Origin: Eonycteris spelaea
Lineage: Eukaryota > Chordata > Mammalia > Chiroptera > Pteropodidae
Assembly (NCBI GenBank): GCA_003508835.1
Contig: PUFA01000012.1
Location: 20,564,001 to 20,628,000, forward strand
Length of the DNA stretch: 64,000 nt
Direction of reading: 5' to 3'
This document shows, in pieces, positions 35,815-48,500 of the stretch; position 1 is the first letter of the stretch, and each line of letters opens with the position of its first letter. The position numbers and the translations under genes were made by a program. The notes under the pieces are model-generated. The model searched no databases. It saw nothing but the letters and a program-made list of their open reading frames with translations, and was not told where the DNA came from.

Positions 35815-36420
35815 TCTAATTTGAGTCACTACTTTTATTCTTTATTGTCTTTATTCTCCAAGTTTGGTACCCAAACTTGGCAAACATCATGGAGATTTGT
35901 ACAGACACACATATACATATATATACACACATTTTTAAGTTTAAAGCCTCAGTTTCTCATTAAACCTTGTGCTCAGGATCCTGTTAAAAAGAGGTAAAAT
36001 AGTAAGGTGATAAAAATCAGGGAAAGCATGACTAAATCCCCACAGACTTCCTTGTTATGAATTAAAGCAGACATTTAAGGTAAAATCCATCACCTTGCTA
36101 ATAAAACTTCCACTAAGCTACAGCCTCTGATATTTACAAGAAAATAAATAAATAAAAAGCCCCTTGCACACTTCACTGTGGTTTAATGACAAGCTAGCTG
36201 AGGAGCTGTATTATTATTTCAGGTAACTTTCCATTCAGGAACAGTTAATATTTCAGTGATTAAAATTTCAGGTGTTAAAAACTTCAGGTAGGGTCATCAT
36301 TATACTCTGAAGCTAAATTCTTCAGGTACTTGTTTCTAAATTACTATACAAATACATCACAGTAACTCAGCTTTTAATTTAAAAAACATTTACTGTTTGG
36401 TAATTAAAAGGTAGATATGA
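35815..36420 (-). other. TOPBP1: TOPBP1 3' untranslated region
   Basis: Sequence downstream of the TOPBP1 stop on the minus strand, ending near clustered AATAAA signals. It contains four copies of TTCAGGT (plus strand; ACCTGAA in the mRNA) between 36218 and 36327. The end could lie a little further left, using the signal at 35756-35761. Confidence 0.55.
35834..35855 (-). promoter_or_regulatory. TOPBP1: Clustered TOPBP1 polyadenylation signals
   Basis: TTTATT (AATAAA on the minus strand) occurs at 35834-35839, 35841-35846 and 35850-35855, with a further one at 35756-35761. They lie about 570 bases after the stop codon, a plausible 3' UTR length for TOPBP1. Confidence 0.55.
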
Positions 36421-36564
36421 TTAGTGTACTCTAGGTCGTTTGATTTTGTTTTTCTCTGTAGGAGCTTTCCTCTTTTGTGATAATCCAGGCTCAGGTTCCT
36501 TATTATTCTGAAGAACTGCAACAGCTTCTGGTAGACAGTAATTTTCTACTTGAGGAGGGGTTTC
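36421..36564 (-). CDS. TOPBP1: TOPBP1 last coding exon
   Basis: Forty-seven codons and TAA. It starts [20 protein letters not shown], the end of BRCT8, and finishes with a basic tail ([17 protein letters not shown]) that is the bipartite-like nuclear localisation signal. Acceptor ttttgtag; phase 0 start. Confidence 0.94.
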   Translation of the reverse strand, partial: ETPPQVENYCLPEAVAVLQNNKEPEPGLSQKRKAPTEKNKIKRPRVH

Positions 36565-39500
36565 CTACAAAAGGGGGAAAAAACCCAAACATTATTGATT
36601 TTTTTCTTTCAGATTTTAAACTGTTAAGTGGATAGATTATAGATTCCTTTACTCTGTTTTTTTGACCACAGAAACTTTAAAAGGAAAATGTATCCTCATT
36701 CCTAGGTTCTTGCAAAGAAAACACTTGTTTTTCAAGATATGCTATTTAGCACTTGTCACATTTAGAGAATAGTCCCTGTGTGACAATCTCACCTTTTTAT
36801 CAGAAAAATGAGCTTATACCTCAGGCAGAGTGGGGTTAACTCAGACTGTAATAATAGTTTTATATCTGTAAAATATGATTAAGTACAGAAAATATGGAAA
36901 AAGTTAATAGTTATCAAGTTTGTGACATGCTTTAATTTTTGAAAAGCTTTTATACTGAATTTTTACTTGACTTTTACAATAAACAGGTGGTTTTTATTCC
37001 CCATTTTAGATAAAGGTTAAAATAACAATGTTACATAACTAGCCAGGTGGCAAAGCCAAAACTCACACTTCTCTGTATGACTTCCAAACCATTACGTTTT
37101 CCTTACAACCATATTCCAACATAAAAGAAAAGGACCTTCCCCTCTTATTAATTTTCTAGCAATATGGCAGACAAGACAAAGTGAATTACCACCAACACCC
37201 CAAGTAAGGTTAAAGGACTGAAACGAGATTCAAGCTGTCGCCAACTATGGAAGGTCAGTCAAGTAACCTGCCTGCTAAACAAAAAAGTACTCTTCATAGG
37301 AACATGACAATCTAGTTCCTACAACTTATTCCCATGTCCAAGATACGTGCAATTTACTCCACAGAAGCAAAATGACTCATTCTCAAGAAAAAATAATCAC
37401 TCCAAAAAAGCCCAAAATACTTAAGTATTAACTTAAAAGAACACACATATATTGAAAATTACAAAATGCTCATAAAAGAAATGATTAGTGACTTAAATAG
37501 TGATGTCATGTTCATGGGCTATAAGATCTAACATAGTAAATGTGACAGTTCACTCAAATTGACCTATAAGTTTAATGTAATTCCTATCAAAATCCCAGCA
37601 AGAAATTCCTGTGGACATAAACAAGCTTGTTTTAAAATTTACATCAAAAGGTACAGTCAAAAAAACAAACATCCCCTCACCCCAAACCAGAATAGCTACA
37701 AGAATCTTGAAAAAGTATAAAGGAATCACTACCTAAAATTAAGGTTACTGTGTAATTAAGCCAGTATGGCAGAGGGAGACACACAGACCAACAGCACTGA
37801 AAACCCAGAAATAAACATACAATATGTTCAAGAGAAATGACAAAGGTGAAAAAGCAACTAAATGAAGGATCGTTCTTTTAACAAATGATGCTGGAGCAAC
37901 TCAGCATTCCAAGGCCACCCCACCCTCCCAAGGTCCCAAACCTTTAACCTAAACCTCATACCTTACATGAAAATTAGGTTAAATTGAGCTCAAAATGGAT
38001 CAGTCAAAACATCAAACTATAAAACCTTTAAAAAATTTCATCAGGATGTAGGGCTACGTAAAGAGTTCTTGGACTTGACAGTAAAAAATACTACCTATAA
38101 AAGGAAACACTGCTAAATTAGACCTCATCAAAATTAAAACTTCTACTTGGCAAAAGACCCTGCTAAGGGATAAAGAGATAAGTCACAGAGCAGAAAAAAT
38201 ATTTGCAAATACTTATCTAATGAAGGGCTAGTATATAGAAAAACTCAAGGCTCAACAGTAAAAAAAACAATTAGACATGAACACACATTTCAATGAAGAG
38301 GATACAAATATGGCAAATCAGCACACCATAAGGTGTTCATTTTGATTAGCCATTAGGGAAATGCAAATTAAAACCACAATGCGAGATCACTACATATCAA
38401 TTGAAATGGCTAAAATAAACATACTGACAACTAAAGCTGAGGAGAAACTGGAACACTGTCAGACACGACCACTCTGGAAACAAACTCTTGGGCATTCATC
38501 CCAGTGCAATGAAATAATGTTTTAGTCCTAAAAGCCCCCAGGTGAAAACAACCCAGATGTTCAATAGTTAATGGTTAACTATGCTACACTTGTACCATGG
38601 AATACTACTCAGCAATAAGAAGTAGTACAACTATTGATACAAGCGCCAACCTGGATGAATCTCAAGGGAATTTTACTGACTGCAAATGCCAGTCCCTAAA
38701 GGTTATAGACTATGTTGATTCCATATATTTAAGATTTTAAAAATGACACAGTTATAGAAATGGCAAGAGTGGCTGCCAGGTGTGAAGGACGCCTGGGAGA
38801 AGGGGGCTCTGGGAGAGAAGTGTGGGTATGGTTAGAAAGGGCAAAATGAGGGCTCTGGTGGCAACAACTGTTCTGTATCTTGATTACAGTGGTAGGTAAC
38901 TAGAGAAAGTGTACATGGGATCTCTCTGTATTTTCCTTACAACTGTGTGAAAATTTACAATTATCTCAAAAATAAAAGTTGTTAAAAAAATCAACATCCT
39001 GCTTATGATCCAGGTGCTGGAAATAGTAGACAACGATTCTAATGCAGCTACTGTAACTGTGTCTGTGGTATAAAATATGCTTAAAATGAGTGAAGAGAGA
39101 AAACCTCAGTATAAAGGAAATTATAAAAAAAGATCCAGAGTCTAAACATGAAAATTGTATTATAAAATTTTTAAAAACCAGAAAAAAAAACAGTGAAATT
39201 AGAGACGAATAAATAGGAACTGGCCAATCAGAAGAACAGAGAAAAATGAGGGACCTGTGGGACAATAGCAAAAGATGTAATGTGAGTTAACCGAATTCCC
39301 AGACAGGAAAGAATAGAGCAGAAAAAATAATACAATAAGACATAATAGCCCAGAGTTTCCAAATGGTCAAAAACATGTACAGATTCAAAAAGCTCTACAG
39401 ACACAAAGCAGGATTAATACAAAGAAAACCACACATGAAGTTATTATAAGTGGCTGAAAACCAAAGATGAAGAGAAAATCCTTAGAGCAACCTAGAAAAA

Positions 39501-42500
39501 AATGACACACTGCACACAGGGGAACGATTCAAACTACCATTGATTTATCAGAAACAATGGAGGGCAGCAGAGTGCTGTCTTTAAAGTACTAGAAGACAAA
39601 CTCTCAACCCAAAACTATAATCTGTAAAAGCATCCTTCAAGAATAAGGGTCAAACAGACATTTCAAATAAAAGAAAACTAGGAATGGTCCCCATCAGGCT
39701 TCTGCCTACAAACTAAAGAAAGTTCTTCAGGCTGAAGGAAAATGTACCAGACAGAAACTCAGATCTTCAGGAACAAAGAACACTCAAAGTGGTACACATC
39801 AAGATAAATATAAAAGACTATTTTTCCCCCTTTCCTCAAAATACAAGAACTTCTTTAAAGCAAAACTTGATTAGATACTGTATTTTGAGGCTATATCATA
39901 CAGATGTAAAATATACAACTACAGCATAAAGGTGACAGAAAACTTTTTCTGTAAAGGGCCAGACAAATGTATTTGGGCTGTGTGGGATAGATGATCTTGT
40001 TTGCAACTACTCAAGTCTGCTGTTGTAGTGCAAAAGCAGCCATCAGGTATATGTAAGTGAAATTTGAGTTTATAAAATATGTGGTGGGCTGGATCTGACT
40101 CCCAGTATTAAGGATCAGGGAAGCAAATGAACTATGTGGTTGTAAGATTTCTACATTTTATGTGAAGTGCCACATCAACTCTAAGTAGAATATGAAAAGT
40201 TAAGGAAGTATATTGCTGTAGAGCAAACCCATCTATCTACTCCCAGAAAAAAAGAGAGGTTTTGCTTAAAAAAAAAATTCAATGGATGAATGGGATTCTA
40301 AAAAAAATATTAAAACCAGAAAAGGCAAGGAAACAAACTGAAAATAAATGGCAAAAAATCCTAAAACCAAACATATCAATAATTATATGAACTAAAACAC
40401 TCCAAAAATAAGCAGGACACAACTACATCCTGTTTATAAGAAAGCCATTTTAAATATAAAAATAGATACATTAAAAAAAAAATTTTTAAGAGAAATTAAA
40501 AACATCCCATTTACAATTGCATCAAAAAGAATAAAATACCTAGAAATAAATTTAACAAAAGAGGTAAAAGACCTGTACACGGAACACTATAAACCACAAA
40601 TAAAGAAGAAGGTATTCCATGCTTATGGGTTAGAATAATTAATGCTGCTAAAATGTCCACACTACCCAAAGCAATCTACAGAGCAATGTAATCCCTATCA
40701 AAAGTCACAGAAAGAGAACAATCCTAAATTTGTACAGGACAATATGACTCCAAATAGTCAAAGCAATCTTGAAAAAGAAGATTCTTCAAACAAAGCTGAA
40801 GGCCTCAAACGTCCTGGTTTCAAACTATATTACAAAGCTGTAGTAATCAAAACATTATGGCTGATATAACAAAGAGAAATGGATTACTGGAACAGAACAG
40901 AGACCCAGAAATAAACCTGCACACATACAACGGGAAAAGGACAGTCTCTTCAACAAGTAGTGTTGGCAAAACTGAAAGGCCACATGCAAAAGAATGAAAC
41001 TGGATGACTATCTTACATCAAATACAAAAATTAACTCAAAATGAATTAAAGACTTGAATGTTAAGACCTGAAACCACAAAACTAGAAGAAAACAGTGGTG
41101 GTGAGCTCTTTAACATCAGTCTTGGCCATGATATTTTGGATATGATACTGAAAGACAACAAAAACAAAAATAAGTGAGCCTACCATCAAAATAAAAAGCT
41201 TCTGCACGGCAAAAGAAATCATCAACAAAATGAAAAAACTACCTACCAAATAAGAGAAATTTGCAAATCATATATCTGATAAAAGTGTAATAGCGAAAAT
41301 ATACACAGAACTCATACAACTCGACAGCAAAAACCCCCAAACAGACTGATATTAAAAAGGGCAAAGGCTCTGAATACATTTAAAAAAAAAAAAAAATTAA
41401 AAAATCCCATACGGATGGCCAACAGATACATGAAAAGGTGCTCGACATTACTAATCATCAGGAAAATGCAAATGAAAAGCACAATGAGGCATCACCTCAC
41501 ATCTGTCAGAAGGGCTAGCCTCAGAAAGACAAGGAATAGCAAGTATTGGCATGGATGCAGAGAAGAGAGAACCCTTGTGTACTGCTGGTGGGAATGTAAA
41601 CTGGTACAGTCAGTATGGAAAACAGTACAGAGGTTTCTCAAAAAATAAAAAATAAAACTACCTTTTGACCCAGCGATTGCACTTTTGGTATTTATCCAAA
41701 GGAAACAAAAACACTAACTTGAAAAGATCTCTACACCTCACGGTCACTGCAGCATTATTTGCAAGAGCCAAGATACAGAAACAACCTGAGTGTGCGGCGA
41801 CAGATGAATGGATAAAGAAAATCTGATGGCCAGACACTGGAATATCATTCAGCCTTATAAAGAAAGAAGGAAATCCTGCCATTTACGACGACATGAAGTG
41901 ATCTTGAGGGCATTATCCCAAGTTAAATCAGAAACACAAATATCGTATGATCTCACCTAAATGTGGAATCTCAAAAAAAAAAAAAATCAAAACTCAATAG
42001 ATATGAGAACAGACTGGAGGTTGCTAGAGGAGGGGCATGAGTGGTGAGTAAAATAGGTGAGGGTGGCCAAGAGGTACAAACTTCCAGTTATCAAACAAGC
42101 CTTGGTGATGTACGGTACATTTGAAAGCTGCTAAGAGAATAAATCCTGGAAGGTCTTGTTATAAGAAAAAAAAAATTGTAACTGTGATAACGGATGTTAA
42201 CAAGACTTACTGTGGTGATCATTTTGCAATAAATGCATATATTGAGTCATTATGTTGTATACCTAAAACAAATATGTCAATTATATCTCAATTAAAAGGG
42301 GTAGGGCAGCAAGACTGTCCTTCAGGAAGATTGGAAGACTCCTCTCGGTTGAAAGTAAAACAGTTTAAGAAATGCATAAAGGTATGAATCTAGGAGAAGG
42401 ATCCATCCAGGTTTCAGTCAGCTCAAAACTGACAGGACCCAACCGTGTGCTCAGTATTTCCAATCAGCTTTTTATCATCTACTCTTAAGAGCAAAAAGCC

Positions 42501-45500
42501 AAGAATTACCTGATATCTGATAAATTCCTATAACATAAAAGATAAAGACCCAAACAAAGAGGCAGTTTAGGGGAAGCAGAAACTATGCAGTGGTAAGAAA
42601 ACTTAAAAACATGTATCACTAAATCTTCTGAGAGCTAAGAGAAGGTAGTGCAGCGATGAAGCAAAAAGAATATTATTAAAATAAAATGTAAATTCAGAAA
42701 ACTAAAAAAAGGTCTTGATTACTAAAAAACATGACAGCAAAATGAAGTTGATAGAAGGTATGATCAAACTGAATCTCTCAAAAATTGAAGACAAACATAG
42801 GTGAGAAATAAGAAAATCCAATATGCAAATAGTAGAGGTACCAGAGAGAGAGAGAGAGAGAGAGAGATTATCAAGTGGAGGGGAAAGAAATCACTGAAAT
42901 AATTCTAGTCTTCCCAGACCTGAAAGATATAAGTTATCAGAACAGAAAGGGCCCACCAAGTGTCTGGTATAATATAAAAAGACCATCACAATAGCATATT
43001 TCTGGAAACTGAGAGAAAAGGAATTTCCTACTAGTTTACAGCTACATATCAAGATTTGTGTATCAGAATGGCTTTGGAGTACTGAACAGCAACACTAGAA
43101 GCAAAAAGACAAGAAAACAAAAGTCTAAGAGAAAACAATTTTCAACATAGTTTGGCCAGGCACTAAATTCTATCAGTGAAATGTGAGCACAGGAAGCAAA
43201 ATTCTGACACAAAACATCTCAATTTATCTCCATCATGTTTTCTTAAGAAATTACTAGAGATGACCTCTATCAAAATAAGACATCAGGATGACATGGGATT
43301 CAGAAACAGGAGACCCAACAGAGAGATAAAGGATGATGAATGGAGATCCCGGGATGACAGCTGTGCACACAAGCAGGTGACCACACAGATTGAAGCAATG
43401 TGACTAAGGCCATGTTGAATGCTGTCATCCAAGATCCTTGTGGCCACTGTACTGAGTTTTTAACCGGAAGTTAGAATACTGGGGTGTTCCCTCTCTCATC
43501 TGTGTCTGGTGTATCTTGACCATAAACTTGTTCGTGAAGTTGCTGTTCTTCCTTACCTGGCTGCTTCACCCCACCGAAGTGTTCTGTTTGACCTACACCT
43601 CAGGGCTAGACATAGGCAATGATGACCTTGGATGCAAAAATACAGAGCAGCTTACCCTACCTCCTGCCCCTTGCCCAAAGTATTCCTCCAGACGTTTAGT
43701 ACCTGGCACATACTGCAACTCTGAGAAAGGCAGGGACACGACCGTAAGTCAGACAGTGATTCCTTTCGTAGGGAAGGAGAGAGATGCAACTGGGGAGGAG
43801 CAACGGAATGCTATGGACTACCAATCTGCTTAACCTGGGTACCTAGATGACATTTTGTTATTCTGTAACCGATACATATGTTTACACACTATTTTACATG
43901 TAAGAATAAAAAATGAAATAAGGATGCATATACAAACACTGAGCACAGCACAATATAGCTGATTAATAATTATTGGTTCTTGTCTTAAATGGCAGCTGTA
44001 TGTGTGAAATGATCAGGAATTTCTGGAGGGATGAGATTCAGTATGGCCCATGGCGTTGGGACAGAGGCTTCATGTTTATATTTTAGGCATTCTTTCTATT
44101 AAACCCTAAGCAACTCCTAAGCACAAGCAGCAAAAATCACAAGACAGGCTGAGTTCTGGCTTCTTATTTCTCTGCCATTCTGTTTGAAATCCTTTATAGT
44201 AAGACATTTATGATCATGCGTGATACTCTGCTGATTCCTGATGCCATTTTAGTCGTTCTGTGTCAGGAAGACTTTTCTTTGCCCATTGAAATCACATAAC
44301 ATGGGCCAATTCTGAGTACGAATGTAGTGAGCACTCCATACAGGAAATGCTTGACTTACCCGAGTATCTAACACAATGCAAAAGAAAACTAAAGAAGGCC
44401 TCTTGGGGTAAATGTTTCTCCTTGGACTTTGGGAATCAATTTCTGCTTTCTTTATATTCCAGCTTCTAAAGGGGCACTTTTAGAGGTACCTAGATTTTTA
44501 TACTTGGTTCATATTTAACTTCCAAGCTCAACATTAACATGTATTCATTATATTATAAAAGCAATGAAACCGAAAGGGGTTAAATAAGAGAATAGGAGAC
44601 TAACATTCTATTAATAACGAGCTGAGGGTTTTGATGTGTAGGTACCTCTCTATGCACATAAGCAGATCTCTGGTGATGAGGAAATCAAGAACAGAAACTT
44701 ACAAACCTGCATAAGGTAATCAGCAATGTATTCTGTTTTCAAGCAGTAGACGTTCTGGGCAGCAGCTTCTGCTATATTAATTCCTGAGTTATCTGGCTTC
44801 AGTTTATTAAAGTCAGAAAAGAGATGTGTAGCTTCTTTAAATAAAGGTACAGAATGACCAGGTAGTACCTAATGAAAAAACAAGAAGCATCACAATCTAT
44901 CAGTGTCCCAAAGTAATTAAACTGTGTAACCTGTACTTGCAGGTTATCAACTCACAAAGTATATAATCAAGAACCAATCACAGCAATTTTTATTAGAAAA
45001 TAGTTCATGCAACAAATTCAGTAAGTTGATTCAATACAAACCTTTGCTCCTCCAGACTGAAGAAGGCGTTTGAATCCTGCTTCTCGGGATTGGTCAACAT
45101 GTAAGATAACCTTCCACCCACTAAAAGCCCCCTACAAATAAAAAAATAATCAGTGTTGAAATTATTTGGAAAATAAATGACAAAATAATACAGATAATAT
45201 TTCATCTGTAGGCATAGTTTATGTCAATGAATAATCTTATAACATTACTTTTTTTTTTTTTACCACAGTGGTAACTGTCTCTGGTCAGAAAACTTAAAAC
45301 ATATAGCCATGGTGTCTGGCACACAGTATGCCATCAATAAATACCTGAAGAATGAAGGAAAATGGTTTAATGATTAGGTAACATTAAAACAAAGAACTTG
45401 ACTTTTGTTTAGTCTTTTCTAGTATTTTTTCCTTATAATTAATCAAGGGTAAAGCGTAAAGCACAGTTTCTTAGCTCAGATGAAGCCTCCATTATAATTA

Positions 45501-48500
45501 TCTTGAAAATGTTTACAAATTAGAAAATATATAGTGGAATTTCTTAAAAGAGAATCAAGGCTAAGAAGGACTTGGAGACAGCAGAGAACTCTGAATATAA
45601 TCAAAAGATTAACAGGTTAAGAACAGAATCTGAGGTTCTTAACCTGTCTGTGAGCCATGGATGACCCCTTTCAGTCTGCTGAAGCCTATGGACCTGTTTT
45701 CTAAATAAAAAAATATATAACAGCTTTATTGTGTAATTTTCATGCCATATGAATAACGTATTTTAAATGTTCAAAATAAAGTAATAAAGGATGACAAAGG
45801 AAACAAATTTACTAAAAATTATCAAATTATTTTAAAAATTGTGAAGAAATGTTTTTATATTAATGCCATTAAAACTAGTGGTGAGTCAAATAACTACTAT
45901 GATTTTAAAGTAGTGAGGTACATAAACAGTACTTCAAGATACTTTTGATTATAATGCAAAGCGATATTTGATTGCTCTTGGGGCAAAATCACAGGTAATG
46001 TTAATAAGTGTTACGATTTGTTGCCTAGACTTATAATTAAAAGAAAGGCTAACTTTTAACTAAAAGTTAGTAAAAATAAGGATATATTTTTTTCCCATCT
46101 ACAGTGTATAGCCTTCCTGAATTTAATCTACAGACTCCATTGGGAGAGTCTATGGACCCAAAGTTGAGAAGCCCTGAGCTAGATGCTGAAAGGATTATAA
46201 ATTATTTTTAATAGAGCCACTGACATTATATGTATCTTTCGGTCACAATAGAAAAATTAGAAATTAACATTAAGCGCAACTTAAAATGCCCAAATTAAGT
46301 ATGTTAATCAAGGGATACAAGACAAATAGAATTATCTGCATTTTGTCAAGCAGGTTCTCTTAAATAGAACTTAGTCTGGAATGGGCAGGACACTGAATGC
46401 CCCTTTACTACCTATATACTTATTTATGTTAATACCTCAGCGATGCCTGATTCCTGTCTTTGCTGGATTTTTTTTCTCCATCTCATTGCTGCAAGTGCTA
46501 GTCTTCGTTGCTGCACATTGATTCCAGTCAAAACATCAAGTATGGAACTACTTCCCCATTCATAATCTTCTTCCTAGAGAATTACAATAAACTGTTGAGT
46601 TCCTACAATATGTCTTCAAGGAGTACACGATCAATTAAGAGTTAAACTATACATTCACTTGTTTGTAAGTACAGAGAGTACTAAGCAAACATGAGTTTGA
46701 GCACAGGAAATGCAGATTAATTTGGCTTTATATGACAGCCAAGTATATTGGCTATTAATTAGAAAAAAAAAATTGCATATTTCTAAAAAATACAGATAAC
46801 TAAATCATAGTAATTGGTAATTTAAGATAACTAGGCTTTACTCACTATCATCCTCACAGAAGGACCCAGTCTCAGAGGAGATGTGTATTAACAACTTGAT
46901 ACCTGTCTATGGAAAAGATTCCTAACGGATCTTGATTAAAACCTCAAAAACTACATGTAGATACAACTGTGATGGTCAGTTAGAAACCAAAATATTTCAA
47001 ATACTAAATTTACTATTTTATAGGTTAGCAGTAGAGATAAGAACTTACAATGAGATCATATTACTATTTTGTAAGTTATTTCAATTTTTAAAAATCCATA
47101 TTCAAATTAAATAAAACTGATGCAATTAGGAATCTGGATCTATAATCTTCACATTTTTTTTGTTTTGTTAATGCAAACCTTATAAAATTGGTATAATTAA
47201 TCAGTCAATTTCATTATTTTCATTTACATTAGTGTTCAATATATGTGCCAGAATCAATTAAGATATTCAATTTTAAAGAAAAATAACCCCTTGTGTCTAT
47301 TTGGATACACACCGGCACGAAGCACCCAGCAGTCCTGCACGCTTCCAGGTAGGAGCGATGAAGCACCCACTTCCCAGCTGCCACCGAGGCTAGATACTTC
47401 TCATTTCGAAGTGGATGTCCCACAACAATGTGCGTACAGTTGGGATCAAAGCACTGCTTCTCTATCACTAACCCACCTGAAGTAGAAAAAAATTGGTTGT
47501 ATTTTAGATTCTGAACTTTTTCTTAGAAAAAAATGTATCTTAACTTTGTACAGAAATTATTTATGAACAAGTGCACTAGAAACCAAAAAAACCTTGACTG
47601 AAAATTACTTTACATATGCATTTTTATAAAGTAATGTTTATTTTGAAATTTTAAATAAAATGAACCCCCATATACTGGCCACCTAGATTCTAATATTGTC
47701 AAAATTTTGCCAGCTCTAACTTCTAGTTACCCCCTGCTTTTTTTACTTAACTAGTTTAAAGCAAATTCCAACAAGTTACTTACCCCTATGTATTTAGTAT
47801 GCATCTCTGAGACACATGGAAAATTTCTTATTCAGCCACAAAGCCATTTTCAAACCTAAAATAATTAAGAAAAATTCTTTGCTATCTCAATACTAATTTC
47901 TTGTTCATATTTTCCTGTTTGTCTCCACTTGGTTTGTTATAATTAAGATATAAAAAGAAACAATACAAACAAAGACCACATATTACAGTTGGTTATTGTA
48001 TTTCTTAGGTCTCTCCAACTACCTTAGTAATTTTCAAGCTCTGAATGTGGGTAACCACAGAGATGGAAGTCAAAAGGGGCATCTGCAGACTACAAGCAGG
48101 AGAAAATTTTTTGTGAGGGGAAATAGGGTCAGCTGACCAACAGGGAAGCCTGGGCAGAAAACACACACGCTAGGTAAATAGAGACAAAATAGCACGTGGG
48201 ATCTGAAACCTCTCAGATATAAATGTATGAAATCCGACTTTGAGGGGAAAAAAAGACATAATACAACATGTGGGATCTGAAACCTCTTAGATATAGATGT
48301 ATGAAATCCGACTTTGAGGAAAAAAAAGGCATAATACAATCTTATGCGAAGTATGGCTTTGATTTATATGCTAAAGCTTGACTGCTGGTTAGGCAGAGGT
48401 GCATCAAGGACTTTCTGAGGCTTTAACAGAACATTCAAACTCATGCTTGAGATGACTAATAATAGCAGCAGCAATACTTTTTGAGCACTTACTATAAGGC

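Larger units (their letters stand above)
36565..44706 (-). other. TOPBP1: TOPBP1 last intron, filled with L1 fragments
   Basis: An 8.1 kb GT-AG intron (donor gtttgt). It contains at least three L1 pieces in plus orientation, so opposite to the gene, plus a hAT-type relic, a GA microsatellite and an unassigned element at 43390-43915. No nested gene is supported. Confidence 0.8.
45132..46435 (-). other. TOPBP1: TOPBP1 intron with a hAT-type element
   Basis: A 1.3 kb GT-AG intron (donor gtatta, acceptor tttgtag). Its middle is a hAT-type DNA transposon relic (about 45635-46187); an L2 tail lies near 45310-45360. Confidence 0.85.

Noticed and set aside
43516..43833. 105-residue frame with a signal-peptide-like start
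   Set aside because: Begins at a non-ATG codon inside an unassigned repeat-like block; no splice or conservation evidence.
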